Source: a virus. Taken from it: a stretch of 30,346 nucleotides of DNA. The stretch lies in the IMG/VR virus record IMGVR_UViG_3300001847_000873, positions 1 to 30,346 of that record. One strand, 5' to 3'. Of this stretch, positions 1 to 5,795 are shown piece by piece. The translations under genes and the position numbers were made by a program. The notes below the pieces were generated by a model that was not told where the DNA came from, did not search any database, and saw nothing but the letters and a program-made list of their open reading frames with translations. Position 1 is the first letter of the stretch. Every line of letters begins with the position of its first letter.

Positions 1-35
1 TTATATTCGTCAAGGTTTCCTTGGGAATAATATAA
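1..35 (+). other. 5' leader hairpin upstream of the tail tube gene
   Basis: A short perfect stem CAAGG/CCTTG (11-15 with 19-23, loop TTT) lies inside an outer AT-rich complementarity (1-7 with 29-35). It sits just before the GGAG ribosome binding site at 40-43. No T-run follows, so it does not look like a terminator. It may stabilise the 5' end of a highly expressed tube mRNA, but the window edge hides whatever lies upstream, and a chance hairpin is possible. Confidence 0.3.
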
Positions 36-49
36 TTTCGGAGATTTAA

Positions 50-658
50 ATGACCAGTTATCCAAAAACAGGCTCACCCTTAGTTGGTAAAGATGGAAAA
101 AATATTACCAGCGCCGCACTTTCAACCAACATTTTGATAAAGGTTGGGACGTTAGCGGTAGGCGCAATCCAGAGCATTAACGTTACCGAGCAAAGATCGG
201 TATCTCCAATAGCCGAGCTTGGAACTGACGGTATAATTGATTCTGCGCCACAATCCTCAACTAAAATTACCGGTGGTTGCAAGCGCATAAGGTTTGATAA
301 GAAAAGAATCGCTCAAGCTTTCGGTAGAGATTTTGTTCACGTTCAATCACAAAGAAAACCATTCGATATCGACATTATCGATACGTGGCTTGGCGAAGAA
401 GGGGACCGGTCCGTAATAACCACCATCAAGAACGTGTGGATTACCCAGATTAGCTACAACTACGCTTCCGATAACTGGATAATCAGTGACGATATGCAGT
501 GGCAGGCCGAAACCATATATACACATTATAGCGGAAATGCTGAAAGCCTATCCAGAAATACCGGCGACGCCATGGAATACTTGGCGGATAATGGCAAATA
601 CCGCGGCTCTATGACCACGATGGAAGGGGATGCTCTTATCGACATTCTCGGCCAATAA
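50..658 (+). CDS. Tail tube protein (T4 gp19-like)
   Basis: This 202-aa protein is the probable inner tail tube subunit, the beta-barrel protein that stacks in hexameric rings inside the contractile sheath. Residues about 27-70 (beginning NILIKVGTLAVGAIQSINVT and running to an IDSAP segment) have the look of the N-terminal part of myovirus tube proteins, where a bent strand pair is followed by a long inter-ring loop. Length fits the family (T4 gp19 is 163 aa). The start is supported by GGAG at 40-43, six bases before ATG. The gene stands alone between the window edge and a pair of terminator-like hairpins, which fits a structural protein needed in many copies. The sheath gene is presumably upstream, outside the window. 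The main alternative is a tube-like terminator or initiator protein, but position directly before chaperones and tape measure argues for the main tube. Confidence 0.9.
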   Translation: MTSYPKTGSPLVGKDGKNITSAALSTNILIKVGTLAVGAIQSINVTEQRSVSPIAELGTDGIIDSAPQSSTKITGGCKRIRFDKKRIAQAFGRDFVHVQSQRKPFDIDIIDTWLGEEGDRSVITTIKNVWITQISYNYASDNWIISDDMQWQAETIYTHYSGNAESLSRNTGDAMEYLADNGKYRGSMTTMEGDALIDILGQ

Positions 659-684
659 AGCCACTTAAAAATAATTAAAATATG

Positions 685-727
685 TGAACCGCCCGTGACT
701 AAACTCATTGGCGGTTCATTTCTTTGA
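685..727 (+). terminator. Terminator-like hairpin after the tail tube gene
   Basis: A perfect 9-bp stem TGAACCGCC/GGCGGTTCA (685-693 with 710-718) is closed by a 16-nt loop and starts 27 nt after the tube stop codon. It is followed by ATTTCTTTG, a moderately T-rich tail, so it fits an intrinsic terminator of moderate strength. It would cut down readthrough from the highly expressed tube gene into the chaperone operon. Confidence 0.7.
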
Positions 728-751
728 TATATTTAAATAAGTAGCTATACT
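724..751 (+). promoter_or_regulatory. Candidate sigma70-like promoter for the chaperone/tape-measure operon
   Basis: TTGATA (724-729) and TATACT (746-751) are separated by 16 nt, one mismatch each from the TTGACA/TATAAT consensus. Transcription would begin near 757-759, inside the 5' arm of the next hairpin (752-760). The position, in the only sizeable gap before a long co-oriented gene run, supports the call. Late phage genes often use phage-specific promoters, so a chance match in AT-rich DNA remains possible. Confidence 0.45.
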
Positions 752-793
752 TTTGCGATTGCCGGACAAATACCCTAAATCGCAAATTTTTTT
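752..793 (+). terminator. Second intrinsic terminator before the chaperone genes
   Basis: A perfect 9-bp stem TTTGCGATT/AATCGCAAA (752-760 with 778-786) has a 17-nt loop and is followed at once by seven T residues (787-793), the classic form of a Rho-independent terminator. With the hairpin at 685-718 it makes a tandem pair. If the promoter at 724-751 is real, transcripts from it would lack most of the 5' arm and escape termination, so this site would act only on readthrough from upstream. Confidence 0.7.
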
Positions 794-839
794 CATCAAA
801 TTCAAATCAAAGCATTTAGTTTTGCGCGAGGACCATTAA

Positions 840-1580
840 ATGGTAAGCATTAAAAGTGACATAGCAAATAGGAATTTTAATCAAACTGGATTTAGAGAAT
901 ATGAGGTTCCAGATGAGACCGGTCACTCTCACGCCGTAACAACCGATATTCCAATAGAAGAAATAAACAAAAGCCTTATTTCTCGCGGACTTCCGCCAAT
1001 TGATGAAAAGTCATTCTCAGAGCATCAGGTAAAAAGCGCAAATCGAACCCAGCCAACCGTAAATAGGCAGTCCTCCCAGTCTTATTTTTCCTCCGAACCG
1101 GAAGAGGATATTGAAGAGGTTGAAAGAAAAATAGCGGCAGCAAAAAAGAGCAGATCTAACGGTAGCGGTAGACTTTCGGATGGCGCGAAAAAGAGAATCG
1201 AAATGCTTTGCGGCATTTCGAGAAATTTGAAGGAAGTTGAAATAGATGGAAATGTATTTGTGCTTCGTACCCTAAAAAGCAAAGAGCTTTTAGATGCCCT
1301 ATTGTCATCCGCTAAACTTGACGGTACAATTTCACTTCCATTCCAAACAAGAAAAGAATTGCTGGCAAGATCTTTGGTAAAGATTGCTGGAACGGATGTT
1401 TCTTTGTTTTTGGGAGATGACTCAATTCCTGCAAGAATTGAGTTTTTAGATGAGCTAGAAGAGCCCTTGCTTGAAAAGCTTTATAGAGAGTATACTTTAC
1501 TTGTAAATGACGTGAACGTTCGATATGGCCTAAGCGACTCCCAGGTAGCCAAGGAGGTTCCGGAAGACATAAAAAAATAG
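840..1580 (+). CDS. Tail assembly chaperone, short form (lambda G-like role)
   Basis: This 246-aa protein is the probable short tail assembly chaperone, which keeps the tape measure soluble during tail assembly and is not part of the finished tail. Residues 1-115 are polar and low-complexity (acidic EPEEDIEEVE, then basic KKSRSNGSGRL). Residues about 125-235 look like the folded chaperone domain: a short beta part (VEIDGNVFVLRTLKSKE) followed by helices (LPFQTRKELLARSLVKIAG, IEFLDELEEPLLEKLYREY). The start is supported by GAGGA at 828-832. It lies directly upstream of the tape measure, the diagnostic position for this family. It ends with A_AAA_AAA_TAG, from which a -1 shift joins it to the next reading frame to give a longer isoform of about 361 aa. 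Family assignment rests on position and architecture rather than on a strong motif. Confidence 0.78.
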   Translation: MVSIKSDIANRNFNQTGFREYEVPDETGHSHAVTTDIPIEEINKSLISRGLPPIDEKSFSEHQVKSANRTQPTVNRQSSQSYFSSEPEEDIEEVERKIAAAKKSRSNGSGRLSDGAKKRIEMLCGISRNLKEVEIDGNVFVLRTLKSKELLDALLSSAKLDGTISLPFQTRKELLARSLVKIAGTDVSLFLGDDSIPARIEFLDELEEPLLEKLYREYTLLVNDVNVRYGLSDSQVAKEVPEDIKK

Positions 1581-1630
1581 GAGAGGAGCCCGAGCATAGA
1601 TTCCTGTGGCACATGTGCAATATGCTTGGG
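1551..1630 (+). promoter_or_regulatory. Programmed -1 frameshift cassette (SD, slippery site, stem)
   Basis: Three elements occur in order. (1) AAGGAGG at 1551-1557, a full Shine-Dalgarno sequence inside the coding region with no start codon within initiation distance. (2) The heptamer A_AAA_AAA at 1571-1577, in the right phase (zero-frame codons AAA at 1572 and 1575) and followed directly by the TAG stop, 13 nt after the SD. (3) A 10-bp stem CCCGAGCATA/TATGCTTGGG (1589-1598 with 1621-1630, one G-U pair, 22-nt loop) starting 11 nt after the heptamer. The downstream frame is open from the slip point to 1924. This is the same layout as the E. coli dnaX and IS3-family frameshift signals. The stem spacing is longer than usual. 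Confidence 0.82.
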
Positions 1631-1924
1631 TGCTTGCCAGATGACGAAAAAATCGAATCCATGGATCCATTTGTAAAGGCCTGGTGTTTTAATAACTGGG
1701 TGCAAGATCAAAATGACAAGGTGGATTTGGCTAAAAATCACGCATATATAATAGGATCTTTCATTAATCCAGAAGCCGTTAAGAAGATTATCGGTGACGG
1801 AAACACGTATTCAACTACCGATGAAGAATTTGAGAAATCAACTAAAATGGTAATGGAAAGCAGTAAAGCAGAGGATTCTACAAAATCACAAAGAAGAAAG
1901 CGAAAGAGAAAATTAAAGAGCTAA
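1577..1924 (+). CDS. Tail assembly chaperone C-terminal extension (GT-like, by -1 frameshift)
   Basis: This frame is read as a fusion: 246 residues from the 840 gene, then from base 1577 onward IGEEPEHRFLWHM and so on to 1924, adding about 115 residues for a product near 361 aa. In lambda-like tails the extended GT isoform is the one that contacts the tape measure. The extension is mostly helical (FVKAWCFNNWVQDQ) and ends in a very basic tail (SQRRKRKRKLKS). An independent start at ATG 1613 (103 aa) is possible but poorly supported: the nearest purine-rich site (1582-1588) is 24 nt away and 1613 falls in the loop of the predicted stem. The full open frame up to the slippery site is itself evidence, since frame 2 has no stop between 1577 and 1613. 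The tape measure ATG follows 27 nt after the stop. Confidence 0.75.
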   Translation: MGEEPEHRFLWHMCNMLGCLPDDEKIESMDPFVKAWCFNNWVQDQNDKVDLAKNHAYIIGSFINPEAVKKIIGDGNTYSTTDEEFEKSTKMVMESSKAEDSTKSQRRKRKRKLKS

Positions 1925-1951
1925 TCTAGAATTAGACATTAGGGCAAAGAA

Positions 1952-4276
1952 ATGACTCAACAGCCACCGACTGGCATACCAGATCCAAAGGCAGCGGCAG
2001 ATGCGGTAGCAACAGCCACGGCAACTCCGCTAGAAATTCCGGATATATCCAGCTCGGCTTCAAAGTTCGTTTCAAACCTTGAAAACGCAGGATCTGCCGT
2101 ATCCGCATTTAAAGATGCGGCCATGTCTTTTGGAGAGGGTGCATTTAATTTTCTAAAGAACCTAGCTTCTTCTGGAAAAGACACGGCATCTGCTATTGAT
2201 ACTGCCACAAAAGCGGCGAGCGGACTGTCAACAACTCTATCAGTAATAGGTAGTGTTGTAGAAACGAACATTATTGGCGATCTTAGCGCCTCACTAAGCG
2301 AGGCCAACAAAAATACAATCCACCTATCTCAAAGCACAAACGATCTTTTTGATGTATTCAAGAAAGCGCCGCTCATAGGAGATTTTCTTACAAAAAACGA
2401 AATTGGTAAAAAATTTGTATCAGACACGCAGGCTGTTATGAAAAGCGCAGAAGATATACCAAAAATGAGGCAGTATCTTTTGCAATCAGCGGCTGCTGGC
2501 GGACAGCTAAACGAAATGCTCGGCGACATGTCAAACATAGACATCAGTAAGCTTAATGAGCAGGTAAAAAATAGCGCTCAAAACATGGTTATTTACGCCG
2601 GTACAATTGGTACGACTACAGAACAATATAGGAAACTATACACCGAGTTGCAGCAAGAAACGCCAAACTTTTTGACAAATCAAAAAGTAAAAGTTGGTGA
2701 TCAAGATTTGACAGAAACTCAGGCCGCGATGGTTTTGGCTGAAGGTACCGGAAGAAAAACGGATGATTTAAAAACTAAAATATCAGAGCTAGGCAAGACG
2801 TTCAACATGTCCGGTCAATCAACGCTTGAGTATATCGCTAAGCTTTCGCAGGCAAATGACGAATTTAAAGTTGGAGTTACAACAATAGATGCTTTTGCAA
2901 AGAAAAATATAGAGTCATTGACTTACTTATCCGACAAAGGAGACAATTCCATTCTAACGCTAAATAGGATGATGAAGGGGTTTCAAGACACTGGCCTCAG
3001 CGCAAAGCAGGCTGCTGAGCTTATTGGTGATATGACATCTGGAATTGCCAAAATGGATATGGCGGAAAAGGGATTCTTGTCATCTCAAACGGGCGGAGCT
3101 GGCGGATTGCGAGGAGCGTTCGAGATAGAAGGTCTTCTTCGGGAAGGAAAAACCGATGAGGTCATGAAAAAGATAGAAGAAAATATAAAGAAAAATTTTG
3201 GTGGAAAAATATTTTCTCTAAAAGACGCTCAAGAAAGCGACTATGGCGCATCTCAATTTATGATGCAGCGCGAGTTACTAAAAAGCGGATCGTTTGGAAT
3301 TAAGCCCCAAAATGACGCGCAGGCGACGAGAATTCTTGAGGCAATGTCAAATGGATTTAAGCCGGAAGCATCCGACATGGGCGAAGCATTTGATAAGTAC
3401 GCTGGCGCCGGGAAGACATTGATGGAATCAAACGTAACTTCATTTTCCACCGCAAATATGGTTCTTGAATTAGAAAAGTTTGAAAACGGCCTAAGAAATA
3501 CCAATTTGTATTTCGGTAAAATTGGGGCACTTTCTTCTGAAAATAGAAAGCTTGTAAATGAATTAAATACAGAAACCCAAGATAAATCTGGTAAAAAAAA
3601 TAGAACAGATAATAGAACCAAAGAAGTAATTGGTAAGTTGGGAAATGGCAACGATGCTCTGGGTGGGGTCATGAGCACCACAGACTCAGTAATTAAAGGC
3701 GTTGGTACTGCCGTAGATCTTCTTAAAAAGATTGGAAGTGCGTTTGGAGTTACGCTGGAAGATAACACTCAACAACAAGCTCAACCAAATCAACAAAATG
3801 CGCCACAAAATGCAGCAAAACCAGAACCGGCAAGGGGACCTAATCTTTCCGAGCGTGAAATTGATGATATTAACGCAAGAAGGTACGGAAATACCAGGAA
3901 TAATCGACCTCAAGATCAACCACGAGCATTGCCAATAACGCAAAATCAGCCCGCCACAGCACCAAGGCAAAATCAACCGGCTACCGCACAAATACAAACA
4001 ACAAACCTTCCAAAAACGCCAGCGCAAGCATCAAGAGAAACCGCGCTGGCCATGATTGACAATTATCCAAAAACACTGGAAGTAAATGTAAACCAAGGAT
4101 CGAGTAATAACCAAACGGCGACGCTCGACGGTAAGGTCGTTGTTCCAACCGTCGAGATGCATGTAGACATGACCTGCAAGACTTGCAACGGCAAGACAAC
4201 AGAAGTTGTGGTATTGAAATCTAAGCAAAATGAAATAGGCGGAGTTACCACCGTTCCCGTTTCAAGGCCAGCCTAG
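1952..4276 (+). CDS. Tail tape measure protein
   Basis: This 774-aa protein is the likely tape measure, the extended helical protein that sets tail length and is ejected ahead of DNA. It directly follows the chaperone pair. The body is rich in Ala, Ser, Gly, Lys and helix-forming stretches. At roughly 1.5 angstrom per residue it would give a tail near 115 nm. Residues about 605-700 form a Q/N/P/A-rich linker with a 9-residue repeat (QNQPATA twice). The last 75 residues look like a small folded unit with beta-type sequence and a CxxC pair (C742, C745 in MTCKTCNGKT), suggestive of metal binding. No clear membrane-spanning segment is seen, unlike many tape measures. AGGG at 1941-1944 supports the start. 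Identity rests on position, length and composition, and homology searches often fail for this family. Confidence 0.85.
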   Translation: MTQQPPTGIPDPKAAADAVATATATPLEIPDISSSASKFVSNLENAGSAVSAFKDAAMSFGEGAFNFLKNLASSGKDTASAIDTATKAASGLSTTLSVIGSVVETNIIGDLSASLSEANKNTIHLSQSTNDLFDVFKKAPLIGDFLTKNEIGKKFVSDTQAVMKSAEDIPKMRQYLLQSAAAGGQLNEMLGDMSNIDISKLNEQVKNSAQNMVIYAGTIGTTTEQYRKLYTELQQETPNFLTNQKVKVGDQDLTETQAAMVLAEGTGRKTDDLKTKISELGKTFNMSGQSTLEYIAKLSQANDEFKVGVTTIDAFAKKNIESLTYLSDKGDNSILTLNRMMKGFQDTGLSAKQAAELIGDMTSGIAKMDMAEKGFLSSQTGGAGGLRGAFEIEGLLREGKTDEVMKKIEENIKKNFGGKIFSLKDAQESDYGASQFMMQRELLKSGSFGIKPQNDAQATRILEAMSNGFKPEASDMGEAFDKYAGAGKTLMESNVTSFSTANMVLELEKFENGLRNTNLYFGKIGALSSENRKLVNELNTETQDKSGKKNRTDNRTKEVIGKLGNGNDALGGVMSTTDSVIKGVGTAVDLLKKIGSAFGVTLEDNTQQQAQPNQQNAPQNAAKPEPARGPNLSEREIDDINARRYGNTRNNRPQDQPRALPITQNQPATAPRQNQPATAQIQTTNLPKTPAQASRETALAMIDNYPKTLEVNVNQGSSNNQTATLDGKVVVPTVEMHVDMTCKTCNGKTTEVVVLKSKQNEIGGVTTVPVSRPA

Positions 4277-4333
4277 GATATTCTCGCATTAAATTAGATT
4301 TTTCAGTCAAACCATACCAACCGAGCAAATGCC

Positions 4334-5155
4334 ATGGCGGATAATTTAGAAAAATTTTCAGATGGACTAACGTCGTTTATCAATAGCGGATTTCCATCTA
4401 ATTCGAGCCAGCAGGCAAAAGACTACCAAAAAGATGGATTTATAGTCGCCTCTACTCCAAGTGCAGACGGAAATGGGTTACCATCATTTAACCTAAGTAA
4501 AAAGCAACATAGAAAAGGCGAGAAAAAAAGAAATTTAATACATTGGTTTGTGCCTGAGTTTGGCGTCGTTAAAATGTATGTAAACCCCAACTCACTATCG
4601 TATGATTACAGAAAGTCAATTACCCCAGAAAGAACAAAAAACGGATTTAATTTTCAGTATTGGGGGGAAGAGCTTCCAACAATAACTCTTGGCGGAACAA
4701 CCGGCAGCTCTGGGGTTGAGGGTATAAATGTTTTATACGAGGTTTATAGAGCAGAGCAATATGCCTTTGATGGTATAGGTCTAACTCTAGCGTCAGAAAA
4801 TTACATAAAAAACCAATCTGGAAATCTAACATCAATGATTGAAAATGAAATTGCATCCACTATTATAGATGGTGCTTTGGGCGTCAACAATTCATTCAAT
4901 ACCTTGTCGTCTAGAAAAATACCCACAATGGCAGAATTCGCTTTTGGCGTTGAGATGTTTTATCAGGGCTGGGTTCATCGCGGGTATTTTACCTCAATGA
5001 GGATTACCGAAAAAGAGGTAGGTATGTTTGACTACAGCCTATCATTTGTGTCAATTGAAAGGCGCGGATATAGACTTAATAACATGGCTTGGCAAAGAGA
5101 CCCAACATCTGGATATAGTGACAGCAGCTTAAATAATAGATCCTATGGTGAATAG
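4334..5155 (+). CDS. Tail tube/baseplate adaptor candidate (structural)
   Basis: This 273-aa protein lies between tape measure and hub, where many myoviruses encode the protein linking tube to baseplate hub (T4 gp48/gp54, or LysM-type gp53/XkdP/Pvc7-like proteins). Residues about 70-145 carry a pattern familiar from such proteins: KMYVNPNSLSYDYRKSITPE, then a FQYWGEELPTITLGGTTGSSG segment split by short turns. This resembles the beta domain that docks on the tube. The C-terminal part (FAFGVEMFYQGWVHRGYFTSM, then DYSLSFVSIERRGYR) is also beta-type. I see no obvious LysM repeat. The ATG at 4334 has only a weak purine site (GAG, 4323-4325). The exact role is inferred from position and pattern, so it could equally be a tube initiator. 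Confidence 0.6.
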   Translation: MADNLEKFSDGLTSFINSGFPSNSSQQAKDYQKDGFIVASTPSADGNGLPSFNLSKKQHRKGEKKRNLIHWFVPEFGVVKMYVNPNSLSYDYRKSITPERTKNGFNFQYWGEELPTITLGGTTGSSGVEGINVLYEVYRAEQYAFDGIGLTLASENYIKNQSGNLTSMIENEIASTIIDGALGVNNSFNTLSSRKIPTMAEFAFGVEMFYQGWVHRGYFTSMRITEKEVGMFDYSLSFVSIERRGYRLNNMAWQRDPTSGYSDSSLNNRSYGE

Positions 5156-5164
5156 CTGGATTAA

Positions 5165-5194
5165 AGCCAAATGTTGGCTGCCCTGCTATTTTTT
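5165..5194 (+). other. Hairpin plus T-run in the gap after 4334-5155
   Basis: AGCCAA/TTGGCT (5165-5170 with 5174-5179) forms a perfect 6-bp stem with loop ATG, and a run of six T residues follows after 8-9 nt. It is a weak terminator-like element at best, because the T-run is not adjacent. It also places the upstream ATG at 5171 in the loop, which argues against that ATG as a real start for the next gene. Confidence 0.3.
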
Positions 5195-5209
5195 CAGTAT
5201 AAATTAGCA

Positions 5210-5710
5210 ATGAAATTAAGTGTAAATAAAATTCTAATTGCCGCAAATAGATTTGAAAAAAAATCTAACTTATTTTTATCAAACAATAACTTCACAAAAA
5301 AAGCTAACGGCCCAGAGAATAAAAAAAATAAAGACGGTTGGATGGAGGAATTTCAGAGAGCGAATTTAATCCTTGGCTCTTGGGACAAAAGACTTACAGA
5401 TCTTAAATCAAGATACGATAAAAATGATGGTCAGGTGCTGAAAAACAAAAGGCACGCCACCTTACTTTTCAGCGACCCCCCTACGCGCCCGAAATGCAGC
5501 TATAAGCGCTATAATGCTATTATGCGTAAAAAGATGGCCTTGGTAGATGCTGTTATCAGCATATTAAATAACTATACTGAAGGTGAAGTTATACCTGATG
5601 AGGAGCAGATACGGCTACAAAGTATTTTTGATAAGGTATATGCTTTCGCTGAAAAGTTTAAAGATAAAGCTATTAGTTTCTTAGATAGAGAAGAGATTAA
5701 GCAGGGCTAA
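5210..5710 (+). CDS. Hypothetical protein in the baseplate cluster
   Basis: I do not recognise this protein (166 aa from ATG 5210). It begins MKLSVNKILIAANRFEKK, an amphipathic helix, then has a polar Lys/Asn-rich stretch (to about residue 45), a helical region (FQRANLILGSWDKRLTDLKS), a basic Pro/Cys segment (SDPPTRPKCSYKRYNAIMRK) and two C-terminal helices (LVDAVISILNN and QSIFDKVYAFAEKFKDKA). It looks all-helical and basic. The frame stays open upstream to ATG 5171 (179 aa), but that ATG lies in a hairpin loop and would add a hydrophobic leader (MLAALLFFQY) unlike its neighbours, so 5210 is preferred. Neither start has a clear ribosome binding site. The second half uses more CGC/CGT and GCT codons than its neighbours, a weak hint of a separate origin. 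A minor baseplate or assembly role is only inferred from position. Confidence 0.65.
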   Translation: MKLSVNKILIAANRFEKKSNLFLSNNNFTKKANGPENKKNKDGWMEEFQRANLILGSWDKRLTDLKSRYDKNDGQVLKNKRHATLLFSDPPTRPKCSYKRYNAIMRKKMALVDAVISILNNYTEGEVIPDEEQIRLQSIFDKVYAFAEKFKDKAISFLDREEIKQG

Positions 5711-5725
5711 AATTAAAATTTTAGC
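5706..5725 (+). repeat. Perfect AT-rich palindrome over the stop codon at 5708
   Basis: GCTAAAATT and AATTTTAGC (9 bp each, 2-nt centre) form a perfect inverted repeat that includes the TAA stop of the preceding gene (5708-5710). No T-run follows. As RNA it would fold into a stem of 8 bp with a 4-nt loop. It could be an mRNA stability or processing element, or a protein-binding site. No function can be read from sequence alone. Confidence 0.45.
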
Positions 5726-5741
5726 ACCAAATTGATATATC

Positions 5742-5765
5742 TCCTGAGCATAGACTTCAGGAAGG
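5742..5765 (+). promoter_or_regulatory. Hairpin that would mask a Shine-Dalgarno before the hub gene
   Basis: TCCTGA (5742-5747) pairs with TCAGGA (5757-5762) across a 9-nt loop, covering the AGGA of the SD-like AGGAAGG at 5759-5765. CTCCT at 5741-5745 resembles an anti-SD. Starts in range are GTG 5778 (12 nt away) and ATG 5781 (15 nt); the more protein-like ATG 5796 is out of range. The element could lower or time hub translation, but the 6-bp stem is modest. Confidence 0.35.
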
Positions 5766-5795
5766 CCATTTCTTTTAGTGATGGTCCATTTGCAG

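Noticed and set aside
31-36. TATAAT before the tail tube gene as a -10 box
   Set aside because: No matching -35 hexamer 16-18 nt upstream, and the AT-rich sequence is part of a hairpin next to the ribosome site.
1613-1924. Independent 103-codon gene starting at ATG 1613
   Set aside because: No ribosome site at proper distance, start lies in a predicted stem loop, and the frame is open back to the slippery site, so a frameshifted extension explains it better.
3593-3601. Run of eight A residues in the tape measure gene (A_AAA_AAT phase)
   Set aside because: A weak slippery form with no stimulators and no useful alternative frame; Lys/Asn-rich coding explains it.
3253-3768. 171-codon open frame on the - strand inside the tape measure gene
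   Set aside because: Antisense to a well-supported gene, no ribosome site or protein-like pattern, and all real genes are on the + strand. The same applies to other - strand frames, including 26393-26824.
3732-3938. 68-codon + strand frame inside the tape measure gene
   Set aside because: Overlaps the tape measure's low-complexity linker in another frame and shows no recognisable features.
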